A stretch of DNA of 64,000 nucleotides from Jhaorihella thermophila (GTDB taxonomy: Bacteria; Pseudomonadota; Alphaproteobacteria; Rhodobacterales; Rhodobacteraceae). A model generated the notes under the pieces. The model did no database searches. It saw nothing but the letters and a program-made list of their open reading frames with translations, and was not told the DNA's origin. Shown one piece after another: positions 28,351 to 37,435 of the stretch (its first letter is position 1; each line of letters starts with the position of its first letter). The DNA is taken from the NCBI RefSeq assembly GCF_900108275.1, contig NZ_FNVD01000009.1:62001-126000 (forward strand), read 5' to 3'. Position numbers and translations under genes: made by a program.

Positions 28351-30845
28351 CTACGGTTTGCGCAGGGCAACGAACGGCTTGGACGGATCTTGCCCGATGA
28401 TCGTGCTGTCGTGCATCAGGCGCATCATCCGGTCGTTGGCGTCGCGGTCGCCAATCGCCAGCTTGCGCCGGTCCTGGGCGATGCGGTCCATCTGCTCGTG
28501 CTTCTCGTTGCGCCGCTCGTCCATGCGCTCCTTGAGCCGCAGATAGGTCTTGATGGACGGGATCTTGGCCCCGAGTTCTTCCATCAGCGCCCGGCCCGGC
28601 ACCAGGGCCAGCACGTTCCAGCCGTTCTTGCCCGCCATTGCCTGCGTGAGAAGGTCGGACAGAAGTTTCTTCTCGCCTTCGCGGATGGACTTGGCCATGA
28701 CATGCGGCGCGCTCTCGAACCCGGCATCGCGGTTCCGGCGCATGTGTTTGGCGCCGGCGGGAGGCTCACCGCTCTTGAAAACGGTCCTCGGAGTGCGTAT
28801 CTTCCGGTCGTAGCGAAGGCGTCGAAGGGTGTCGCTCAGCGAGGCGTTAAGGGGAGAGTTCCCGGTATGTCTATATCCCGAGCCTTCGCGTTCCCCGCGA
28901 ACGTATAGAATCCGGTTGCGGCCCCGGCTGCTGTCATTGGCGAGCGCCACCATTTCCCTGAGTCTGTCCCGCCCGTGGAGAGTCACAACAACCGATGCCT
29001 TGCGGCCCTTGTCGTCGGTGCCGGAGCGTTTGATCGCCACCACGACAACATCTCCGTCTCGCGTCGTGTGATCCGTGACCACGAGAATGTCGGCAGTTCG
29101 GTCGTCGGTGCGGTCCCCGATAATCATGAACGGATCTGCGATCAGGTCGGGCAGGTTGGCGATGGTTTCGGGTTTCAGCCCCTTGTGCTTGTCCAGCACC
29201 TTGCGCAGCTTGCTCGCGGCCATCACCAGATCGCGCCCACGCCCGCCGAACGTCTTGACGATTTCGGGGACAGGACCAAGCGACATGGTTTCATGCGGCT
29301 GGATCTTGCCGTCGGGGAATGCGCGCAGGTTCTCCCGCCAGGTCTGGCGGGCTTCGCGGCTCGCTTTGAACCCGCCGCCCGGCCCGGTCGGGGTCGGCTC
29401 GCCGCGCCCGCCAAAATCGCCGCGCTCGATCCGCTCGAACACGCGCGCCGCCGTGGTGAAGCCCTGCCCCTTGAGCGCGCTGGCAATGGCCTTGAAGAAC
29501 GTGGAAAGGCGCTGCATGAGCCTGCCCACAGGCGATTTCGCATCCCGCGCCGCGGCCCATTCCCGATACATCTCCGCAACCGCTTCCTCGACCTGCGCCG
29601 CCGCGCCAAGGTCGGGGTAGTCCCGCCTGATCCGCGCCATCAGATCCTTGTCGGCCCGCGCCGCGCGCACCAGCGCCCGCCATTCCTCGCGGGTGAACAG
29701 GCCGTAGGGCCGCCCCCACAGGGCCTTGTCACGCAGCGCGTGGATGATCTCGTGCCGCGCCGCGCCCAGCGGATCGGAGGCGGCATCGTCCACGGCGATC
29801 TCGCCGTTCCGGTAGCGCCCGGCCAGCGCGAACGCGCCGTCCTTGAGGTTGCGCACCGCGCGCCCCGTCACCTTGCGCTTGAGGCCAACCTTGCGCAGAA
29901 CATCGGTCAGGACCGCCGCCACCTTGCCGGGGTTCGGGCGAGGCGTCTTGATTTCAGGGGCGGCGAAGTCCAATTTGAGTTCGACGGTGCCGCCTTCCAA
30001 TGCCGGACTGCGCACTTGGGCATCGCCCACTCGCACCGCGTTTCCGCCTTTGCGCTTGAAACGGGCACCGTCGCTCATATCCCGAGACAGGTCATAATGG
30101 TATTTCCCGCGCTGATCTTCGCGCACCGTCACGACAAGATCACGCGGCCTTCCATCGAGAAGGATGGTGGCGGAAAACTTGTGCACAGCCTTTATGTCTG
30201 GGCGGCCGCGATTGTCCGTTTCCGTCGAAAGGTGATGCCCACGCTCAAGGATCGCTCGAAGCGCCGGGACTGAGCGATACAAAACGTCCCCTTTGCGCCC
30301 GCCGATCTTTTTCCCGCCATCCCTTCGGAAATCAATCTACCAGCCGGTTTCCCTGTTCGTGACGGTGGTGCCGAACAGGTTGTCCCGATACCACGCTTCC
30401 GCCTTCCGCCCGAGTTGGCGAAGTCCTTCCTCTCCCCGAGTTCCTTGCCGGAGAGCGTTGCTACAGGCTGACGTGCCCGCATGTGCCTGGCGCCGTTCTC
30501 CCCGAAGTCTGGCAACGTCTCGCCGGTGATCGCCCGCGCCTCGTCCTTGTGCGCATCCGCGATGAAGGTGGTCCCAAGCGTATCCCGATAGACATCCAGA
30601 AGCGGGCGCAGCTGGTCCTTGTCGATCGTCTTGCGATGGGTCCGTCCGCCGCGGGTCGAGAAGTCGCCAACGATCTTCCGCGCCGCCGGGCTGAGAATAT
30701 ACGCCTTGCCGCCCTTCTTCCTCACGTCGATCTGGTAGCCGCCATAAACCCGCTGCACCGAAAGAACGTCGTCATCGGATTTCAGAAGCGCGGGCGAAGG
30801 GCCTCGAACAAAACGGACGAGGCGCTTGCCTGGGCCGAAAGACAT
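28351..30845 (-). pseudogene. Decayed phage-type large polyvalent protein gene
   Basis: Two frames join. The upstream part (MSFGPGKRLVRFVRGPSP to GKELGERKDFANSG) is shifted near 30405-30412, where one added base gives GKAEAWYRDNLFGTT. That frame then meets a TAG at 30337-30339 (GW-stop-IDFRRDGG, expected GWEIDF) and continues as LYRSVPALRAILERGHHLS. The 640-residue remainder shows a Barnase-EndoU-like nuclease segment (AVHKFSATI..KYHYD), a zinc-peptidase-like HEIIHALRD, a MuF C-terminal-like stretch (ADILVVTDHTTRDGDVVVVAI) and a charged polyvalent-protein tail. Domain names are my inference. Confidence 0.6.
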
Positions 30846-30908
30846 ACTCCGCTTGCCAGGGCAACCGGGACCGGCCGATCTGTTCCCGGGGCGCCCGGCT
30901 CAGACCGG

Positions 30909-32426
30909 TCAGTCGGCAAAGCTGGCCCTCACGCGGTCAAGCCGAGCCCCCGCAGCCTCAAGATCCTCGGCGGTCAGATCGCGGCCGCGGTCGGACTGTT
31001 CCATGTCCAGCGACAGAATCTCGCAGGTCACGCCCTGACCGCACAAGCGCGCGACAAGGGTCACCGGCAGCGTGCCCACGATCCGGTCGCCGGCTCGCAA
31101 ACGCGCGATGTCCTCTTCAGCGACATGCTCCAGAACCTCATCCCCCACAATCCCCTGCCTCTTGATCCATTCGATGGCACCGGGGTGGCGCGAGACGATG
31201 ATTGTCTTGGCAGGGCGCGCGATTTCATCGACGAGCGCCCGCACGTTTTTGGCCAGCCTGTCGCCCGGAAGGGGATCGAGGCGCATGCCGGCATGCAGCA
31301 GGTCGTTGCGCCAGTCCCAGAGGCTGCGAATGTCGCGTGCCGCGCTGGCCGTCCGTTCGACCGCCGCGCGGGCCTCGGGGTCGAAGTCGCGCCGGCCGGC
31401 ACGGATCGCTTCCGGTCGCGTGGCGATCCGGCTGACGATTTCCTCGCGCGCGATGGCGGCGGCTTCCATGAGACGTCCGAAGCCCAGGTAGAGTTCCGCC
31501 AGTTCCGCCGTCGCCCGTCGCGCCTCGGCCGCGGCCAGCCCCTGTTCGACGGCGGCGTCTTCCGGCACCAGCAGGCCCGACGTCATCTCGATCAGGTCGC
31601 CGATCAGCGGCACCAGTGCTGGGTGATCGCGGTCGCATTGCGCCGCCCATTTTTCCAGAGCCTCGTGCAGCGCGCGGGCCGAGGATTTTTCGAACTTGCC
31701 GTTGCGTTCGACGCCCACGAGAAGGGCGACCAGCCGCGTGGCGGCCAGGTCGGCGGCAAAGCGGCGCAGGGGCGCGACCAGTTGGGCCTTGGCGAAGCCG
31801 CGTTCGCCCTGTTGCGCACGGGCGGCGATCCGGCGGCGTTCCGCCTCCAGGGCATCCGCCAAGGGTCGGGCATCTCCGGTCTGGCGGAATGCCGACGCCG
31901 CCTGGGCATAGCCCATCATGTCGAGCAGCGGCGACAGCTCCCAGATCGGCGTGGAGTTTCCGTCCTTCGCCTCGAAGGCGCCATAGAGGATCCGGGTCTG
32001 CTCGGGCAGTCGGCCAGATGCCGAAAGCACCGCAAGGCCTGCGGCCGCAAAAAAGGGCTGGGCGCGAAAGCCGTGGGTGATGTCGATCGTCAGCGGTGTT
32101 TCGGTGTCTTCGATTAGCGTGTCGCGCAGGATCCGGAACTGATCGCGCAGCTCCGCTTCGGAACGCCCGGACGGGATGCGGCGCAGCTCGACCTGCCGGC
32201 CGTCGTCTTCCAGGGCGGCTCTCAATGCCTCTCCGTGCCGGTCCTCGGCCTCATGCGTGGCCAAAATCGTGGTTCGTCCGCAGTCCAGAAACTCCGCGAG
32301 CGCCTGCGCGACGAAGCGCGTTTCAACCTGCCGCCCCTGAAACGCATATGTCGTGGGTCGATAGTCGCCGACACCAAGAAAGGAGACGAGGCGCGAATTG
32401 GTGCGGTCGGAATCGTTTTCGGTCAT
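30909..32426 (-). CDS. CARF-HEPN ribonuclease (DxTHG/TIGR02221-like) fused to a Csx16 domain
   Basis: 505 residues from an ATG that overlaps the stop of the preceding gene (ATGA); AGGA lies 5 bases upstream. Residues 13-190: CARF-type sensor with SFLGVGDYRPTTY and DITHGF (115-120), the DxTHG signature. Residues 190-400: helical HEPN region with R373-N-D-L-L-H378 (RX4H ribonuclease motif). Residues 407-501: a complete Csx16 domain (VSRHPGAIEW, then GDRIVGTLPVTLVARLC, LSLDMEQSDRGRDLTAEDL). Csx16 is normally a separate ~95-residue protein regarded as a ring nuclease that degrades cyclic oligoadenylate. Last gene of the operon. Confidence 0.85.
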   Translation of the reverse strand: MTENDSDRTNSRLVSFLGVGDYRPTTYAFQGRQVETRFVAQALAEFLDCGRTTILATHEAEDRHGEALRAALEDDGRQVELRRIPSGRSEAELRDQFRILRDTLIEDTETPLTIDITHGFRAQPFFAAAGLAVLSASGRLPEQTRILYGAFEAKDGNSTPIWELSPLLDMMGYAQAASAFRQTGDARPLADALEAERRRIAARAQQGERGFAKAQLVAPLRRFAADLAATRLVALLVGVERNGKFEKSSARALHEALEKWAAQCDRDHPALVPLIGDLIEMTSGLLVPEDAAVEQGLAAAEARRATAELAELYLGFGRLMEAAAIAREEIVSRIATRPEAIRAGRRDFDPEARAAVERTASAARDIRSLWDWRNDLLHAGMRLDPLPGDRLAKNVRALVDEIARPAKTIIVSRHPGAIEWIKRQGIVGDEVLEHVAEEDIARLRAGDRIVGTLPVTLVARLCGQGVTCEILSLDMEQSDRGRDLTAEDLEAAGARLDRVRASFAD

Positions 32427-33727
32427 GTTTCCTGCCATTGGTTCGGCAACTGATCCAGAGTGGGGCGCCCCAGGAGATCCTCCCACAGGACGCCGCGTCT
32501 TTGCATGAACCAGTTGCGCGCCTCTTGCCAGTCTTCGCGGGTCATCGCGGAAAATCCGTGCGCCAGTATCGACCTGTTTCGGCGCGATTGCCACTTGGGG
32601 GTCATGCCGATGGGCCAGGATGGGGCAAAGGGATCGCGGCGCTCCAGCTCCGCCAGCAGTCTTCGGGCATCGGTCAGGGAAAGGCGATGGTATTCCCGAC
32701 CGGTCCGGCGGTCACGCCAGGATGGCGCATTTGCGGCGATCGGCGCAGAAAGAACGTGCGCGTCGACCTGGCCAGTATCGATTCCGTGGTGCAACCACAG
32801 GCGAGACTGAACAGCGGCTTCCGCAAGGCGGTAGAGACGGGCAACGGCATCGTCGTAAAGGCCGTTTTCCGCCCTGCGGTGAGCGTTGAGCCAAAGATCT
32901 TCGGTCAGTTCGGGATTGGGCTTGCCGGCACATTCCGCCAGCCGTTCGAGTCGGCTTGCAAGCCCCGATGCCTCGAAAGCCATGGCCCATGAGGCGCCTT
33001 CCTCCAGACCGCTGTCCAGAAGCGTGAAGGCCCCCGCGTGATCGAAACGGTCCCAGGCGTCAAGAACGGACAGAACCCGGACCCAGCCGTTGACCCTGCG
33101 CGCCCAGCTGCCGGGAACCCGGCGCGACAGACGGGCCACGTCGCGGTGCATATGCTGGGCCACGGCAAGCGCCGCGCCATACTGGCGCCGGCCAAGCAGC
33201 TCCCAGATCATCGTGAAGGCCCGCCCCATGCCCACCAGATCGCCCGGCATCTCGACTGCGGCTTCCGTTCCGGCCGCGACCTTGGACAGGTCCGACCGCT
33301 TGCCGGCCATGAATTGCAGGCGAACCCCGGGATAGGCCGTCGCGGCCAGCACCATGGCCGCGGTCATCGTCTTGGTGCCGCCGGTGTAATCGACGGTGAC
33401 CGGTCGGAAGCGAACTTCGCGGGCAATCCGGTCGTCGATCCGGGCCAGAGCGCGGTCCAGATCGTCGGGAGGCACGTCCACAATCACCCGGTCGGCCGGG
33501 CAGGCCGGATGATGCGCCAGCCCCGGGCCGATCTGTCCGGTTCGATGGTCGTAGGTGATTTCCGCCTGCTCCACCATCGCGCGCGAACTCGGGCTGCCGT
33601 CGCTGCCGTCGGAGACGACGAAAACGATGCGTTTGGGGCGCAGCTGTTCGATCGCCGTCGCAAGCGGCTGCGGACTGCCGCCCACCGACAGGATCAGGGT
33701 GAGGTCGGAGGGGGAAGGGCTCGACAC
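32423..33727 (-). CDS. CARF-HEPN accessory ribonuclease, TIGR02710-like (Csm6-related)
   Basis: 434 residues from a GTG one base after csm5. CARF: LILSVGGSPQPLATAI at 11-26 and DYTGGTKTM at 113-121, the ligand-contacting motifs of this group (PF09670). The C terminus has an RX4H HEPN motif (R385-SILA-H390). It is expected to bind cyclic oligoadenylate made by Cas10 and cleave RNA non-specifically. Its stop overlaps the next start by 4 bases. Confidence 0.85.
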   Translation of the reverse strand: MSSPSPSDLTLILSVGGSPQPLATAIEQLRPKRIVFVVSDGSDGSPSSRAMVEQAEITYDHRTGQIGPGLAHHPACPADRVIVDVPPDDLDRALARIDDRIAREVRFRPVTVDYTGGTKTMTAAMVLAATAYPGVRLQFMAGKRSDLSKVAAGTEAAVEMPGDLVGMGRAFTMIWELLGRRQYGAALAVAQHMHRDVARLSRRVPGSWARRVNGWVRVLSVLDAWDRFDHAGAFTLLDSGLEEGASWAMAFEASGLASRLERLAECAGKPNPELTEDLWLNAHRRAENGLYDDAVARLYRLAEAAVQSRLWLHHGIDTGQVDAHVLSAPIAANAPSWRDRRTGREYHRLSLTDARRLLAELERRDPFAPSWPIGMTPKWQSRRNRSILAHGFSAMTREDWQEARNWFMQRRGVLWEDLLGRPTLDQLPNQWQET

Positions 33728-33728
33728 G

Positions 33729-35225
33729 TTATTCCGCCGGCCCTTCGATCTCGTCTACTCGAACCGGCTCCGGGCCGTCCCCGAAATCCGCCATGATCTC
33801 CTCGGAGGGCTTGTGTGCACGCGTGACATCTTCGTGCAAAACCGCTTCCTCTCCACCGACGAGAACCTTCGTCCCCTTCGCATAAAGGACCTGCCTTCCG
33901 AGGACAGTCTCGCCGCGTCCTGCTGCAGGGCGACCCGCGCCGGTGTGCGTCGCGGCGACAGGCGCGTTGCGCGAGGCCGGCAATGCTAGGAACGCGTCAG
34001 GGGCCTTCCTTTCCCATGCATCCTTGCGGATCAGCAGCGCCCATCCGAACGGCATGGGGTGCCCGTTCAGGTCGATGACATGTCGCGACGAGCCTTCGGA
34101 CGCAAAACGGGCATCCCCCTTTGCCTGCGGCCGCTCCACGCGCCGCACCGCTGCCAGCGACTTGGCCTCGGCATGAGACGCCCAGCCAAGCCGGACGAGC
34201 GCGGCCTCCGGGTCTTTGCCGCCGCGGGAGAACTGTTTGAACACGTCCAACGCCTGGCGAAGCCTGTCCCCGTTCCCGCCTTCGAAGAACTTTTCGAGTT
34301 CCCGCTGCCAAAGCTCGGCGTGTTGCAGCTCCAACGCCGCAAGAAGACGGCCGGCCGTTTCGACGGACCGCCTGGGAACAGCCTTGCGAGATGCGGCAAG
34401 GCGCGCGCGCCACTCTCTGACGTCTTCTGCACGCAGGCCGATCGTGATCTCGATCAGCGGAGGCTCCCCGCCGTCCAGAACCGCGCGCAGCCGTTCCCGG
34501 TGCATCTGCATCTTCCCGGCGTCAAAGCCGTAGCCGTCTCTACCCTTTTTCCAGGAGACAACCTTGTCGATCCGCGTGGCGCCGGCGGGAAGCGGCGCAT
34601 CTGCCACAGTCAGGTCGCGCAGCGGATCGGTGTCGGTGGCCTGTTCGTCGGAGGCAACGTCAAGCAGCATCTGCTCCAGCTCGCGCGCCTTGGCGGCCCG
34701 GCTGTCCCTGCCCTTTGGCGGCATGCGTTTCCATTCCGCAAGAGCCGGCATCTTCACCGGCGGGCGCCCGTCCGCTTGGCGAACCTTCAGCTCCCACAGG
34801 TCGCGCAGCCATGCGGTTCGAAGCGCGCCCTTGAGCGACGAGCCCGGCAGAGTCGGACGGCCGCCGGACCGGTAGAAGCCGTCAATCTCGTTCTGCCTGC
34901 CGCGCCCGCCGCCGTCGAGGTCGATGTCCTCTGCGCTTTGGGGACTGATCGAAATTCGCTCGACGATCTCCTCTCCGTCGGCGCGTTTCTGCAACTCCCG
35001 GATGAAACCTTGGGGATCCTTGTCGAACTTTCTGATCACGTCCTCACGCAGTTTGGGGTCGAGGCGGGACAGCACAGCGCGAACGGACACGCGTTCGATG
35101 AACCGGCGATCCCCGGACAACCGATAATCCTCGGGCAGCCATTTCGCCTCTTCACCGCCACCAACATGGATAGGTGAAAGCGGGACGAGGACAAATTCAT
35201 GCGACTCGAACTGGGCTGAAGTCAC
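33729..35225 (-). CDS. csm5: Csm5, type III-A effector subunit
   Basis: 498 residues. RAMP features are PLSPIHVGGGEE at the N terminus and PGSSLKGALRTAWLRDLWE, typical of Csm5. A glycine-rich segment (DGGGRGRQNEID) lies between. Longer than many Csm5 proteins because of a charged middle region. It caps the 3' end of crRNA and helps recruit maturation nucleases. It overlaps csm4 by 4 bases. Confidence 0.88.
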   Translation of the reverse strand: MTSAQFESHEFVLVPLSPIHVGGGEEAKWLPEDYRLSGDRRFIERVSVRAVLSRLDPKLREDVIRKFDKDPQGFIRELQKRADGEEIVERISISPQSAEDIDLDGGGRGRQNEIDGFYRSGGRPTLPGSSLKGALRTAWLRDLWELKVRQADGRPPVKMPALAEWKRMPPKGRDSRAAKARELEQMLLDVASDEQATDTDPLRDLTVADAPLPAGATRIDKVVSWKKGRDGYGFDAGKMQMHRERLRAVLDGGEPPLIEITIGLRAEDVREWRARLAASRKAVPRRSVETAGRLLAALELQHAELWQRELEKFFEGGNGDRLRQALDVFKQFSRGGKDPEAALVRLGWASHAEAKSLAAVRRVERPQAKGDARFASEGSSRHVIDLNGHPMPFGWALLIRKDAWERKAPDAFLALPASRNAPVAATHTGAGRPAAGRGETVLGRQVLYAKGTKVLVGGEEAVLHEDVTRAHKPSEEIMADFGDGPEPVRVDEIEGPAE

Positions 35226-36154
35226 GCCGCGTCCTCCGATGTCTCCGAAAAGGGAATTGCAATGTGTTGCGCGTTCAAGCGGATCTCGGGGTGATCCTGG
35301 TGCAGCCCCCCAAGCATCCGGCCATACGGTCCGGCAGCCTTAGGGGAAAACGTCATGCCCGGACGCGTCAGCAGGACCGGCCGCTTGAACGGGCTGCCCC
35401 CGGCCAGCGACAGTTGCGGACCGGTTCGCCCGTAATGCGCCTCAAGACGCCACAACGGCGCGCCCATCTTGTCTGGATCGATGACCCCCCGTGAAAGGCT
35501 CACCATCCGGGAGCCGTCGCAATCCGCCAGTTCCCTGTCTTCCTCGACGGAAAGGACATCCCACCGGCCGCGCCCCGTCGAGGCATCCCGCCCATAGCCC
35601 TGCTGCCCGATGGCCGACAGGGTCCGCTTGACGCGATCCCGGTCGTCCGCGGTGGAAACGTAGACGTCGATCAGGCCCGGGTCGATGCCAGCATCGCCGC
35701 CGGATGCAGAAAACCGCCAGTCCTCCTCAAGAAAGAACAGACCACCCTCTTCGAGCGTTCCGCGCCCAGATCGATGAACATGGTTATGCGCCATCCGGCG
35801 CGGCAGGCTCGGCTCGGCAATCAGGGCATCGATGGGCAGCCTCGCCTCGTCCCAGTTCCCGCGATGTTCCAGCCACGCCGCGCGTGAAACATAGATACGT
35901 TTCTTTCTCTGCTTGATGGTTTCAAGATCGTCGGGTGACAAAACCCGCGGCGTCACCAAGGGCCGCGGCAGGTATCCGGCCGGGAAGCCGTCCGAGACGG
36001 TCCATGCCCTGTCCGGATCGTCAAGCCAGTCGGACAGCGCGCTTTCTCCGTCGCTGTCGAGGATCGCCCAACAAACCTGGCCGAACAGCGTAGGTCCGAC
36101 CAAGGGCGTTCCCAATGGTGCTGTCAGCCTGAGTGTGACGCGAAAGAGGGTCAT
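35222..36154 (-). CDS. csm4: Csm4, type III-A effector subunit
   Basis: 310 residues. VTLRLTAPLGTPLVGPTLFGQVCWAI is the N-terminal Csm4 pattern; NHVHRSGRGTLEEGGLFF and the glycine-rich GQQGYGRDASTGRGRWDV are the loops that hold the 5' crRNA tag. It pairs with Cas10 at the foot of the complex. It overlaps both neighbours by 4 bases. Confidence 0.88.
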   Translation of the reverse strand: MTLFRVTLRLTAPLGTPLVGPTLFGQVCWAILDSDGESALSDWLDDPDRAWTVSDGFPAGYLPRPLVTPRVLSPDDLETIKQRKKRIYVSRAAWLEHRGNWDEARLPIDALIAEPSLPRRMAHNHVHRSGRGTLEEGGLFFLEEDWRFSASGGDAGIDPGLIDVYVSTADDRDRVKRTLSAIGQQGYGRDASTGRGRWDVLSVEEDRELADCDGSRMVSLSRGVIDPDKMGAPLWRLEAHYGRTGPQLSLAGGSPFKRPVLLTRPGMTFSPKAAGPYGRMLGGLHQDHPEIRLNAQHIAIPFSETSEDAA

Positions 36155-36965
36155 CTGGCCGCATCGTCCTTTCCAAAGCTGCGACGAACGGCAGCGAGGA
36201 TTTCGGCAGCCGGTTTTTCCCTGTCGAAGGCGTGACCTTTCCTGACATTGTCCAAAAGCTCGGTGCCCGCAGGGCCTTTCAAGGCAAGACCGGCAAACCG
36301 GATGCGCCCGTAGCCGCGCGATCCGGATCCCCCCAGCGCGTCCTGTTCAAGAAGATCAAACCCCTGAATCGTCCAGGCGAGACACTTCAGGTCATCCTCG
36401 CCCTCGTCTCCGCCAACCGAGAAGACCCGGAATGCCGCCTCGAAGGCGAACCGCGCACCGGGGGAACACGCTCGGTCTGGCGGGCGCCGACCCCGTCCAG
36501 AGCCTTTCCGGCGATCCTGTCGATCGTCACCTCGGTCTTGATCTCTGTCAGCTCTCGCCCCGCGGACAGGGCCTGTTCCCGCCACGCGGTGTCGAGCATC
36601 GCATCACGAACCAGAAGCCGCGTCGGGCCTTCCAGCCAGGCGTCCTTTTTCGCGGCCGTGCCGAAAATGCGCAGGATGGGATCGCCGGGCGCGACATCCT
36701 CGTCGCTCCACCCCCAGACCTTGCCGTCGCCATTGGCGCGCACCTTGCCAAACGCCCATTCCATCAGGAACCGCATCTTGCCCTTGATCGAGGAACCGGG
36801 AACGTAAGGGTCGCCTTGCGGCGTCTTGACCACCGGATTGTCGATGCCGCCGATTTCGATCTCGTCCTTGCCGGCGCCGATATGCAGTCCGGTATCGACA
36901 ACAAGTGTGCCGGTGACAAGCGCCTGTCCGATATAGGCGTCAACGGTCTTTTCCGCGGCTTCCAT
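36151..36965 (-). pseudogene. csm3: Csm3 backbone subunit and target-RNA nuclease, apparent one-base frameshift
   Basis: From ATG 36965 the frame reads GTLVVDTGLHIGAGKDEIE, IGGIDNPVV (D42 is the expected target-cleaving aspartate), YVPGSSIKGKMRFLME and IAGKALDGVGARQTERVPP. It then leaves the Csm3 pattern. The other frame gives GARFAFEAAFRVFSVGGDE and DALGGSGSRGYGRIRFAGL to the stop at 36151, the true C-terminal half. Adding one C to the CCCCC run (GGGGG at 36460-36464 on the plus strand) restores ERVPPGARFAFE and a 271-residue protein. As written, the C-terminal third is lost. Confidence 0.85.
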
Positions 36966-37423
36966 CAGTATCTCCTCCGGTTATCACTTGTCCGGGCCGG
37001 TCCGGATCTGGCGTTCCCGTCTTTTTTGCGTTGCTCTTCGAATACCCTGTGCCACGCGACGACAGCCTCGAAATGGCGGGCGAACACCTTGAAATCGCCA
37101 ATGGTGTTCACGATACGCGCATGATGCGCGGCGAACTCGGCAAGCGGTTTGCGCGCATCCTCGCGCGCGGCCGCATAGGCCGACGTCGCCTTCAGAAAGG
37201 CCATCGCGACACGGGCCTGTTCATCGTTGGCGGCCTCGCCGTCGAGTTCGATCTTGCGAAGGTCGGCGCGGACCTGACCGAAGAACCGGCGGACCTGAGA
37301 GCTCTTGATCTTCTCCCATCGCCGCGCCTCGGCCTGAGCCTCGCTGTCGAACAGCTCGTGTCGCGGGGTGCCGTCACGCGTAACATAAGCCTTGGGACGG
37401 CCGGTCGACGTCTGCGTTGTCAT
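36965..37423 (-). CDS. csm2: Csm2, small subunit
   Basis: 152 residues, mostly helical and charged, with KIKSSQVRRFFGQVRADL and IVNTIGDFKVFARHFEAVVAWH, fitting Csm2 (TIGR01870). It forms the inner filament along the target RNA. Its stop shares one base with the csm3 start. The ATG lies 13 bases after csm1. Confidence 0.85.
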   Translation of the reverse strand: MTTQTSTGRPKAYVTRDGTPRHELFDSEAQAEARRWEKIKSSQVRRFFGQVRADLRKIELDGEAANDEQARVAMAFLKATSAYAAAREDARKPLAEFAAHHARIVNTIGDFKVFARHFEAVVAWHRVFEEQRKKDGNARSGPARTSDNRRRY

Positions 37424-37435
37424 GACATCGCTTCC

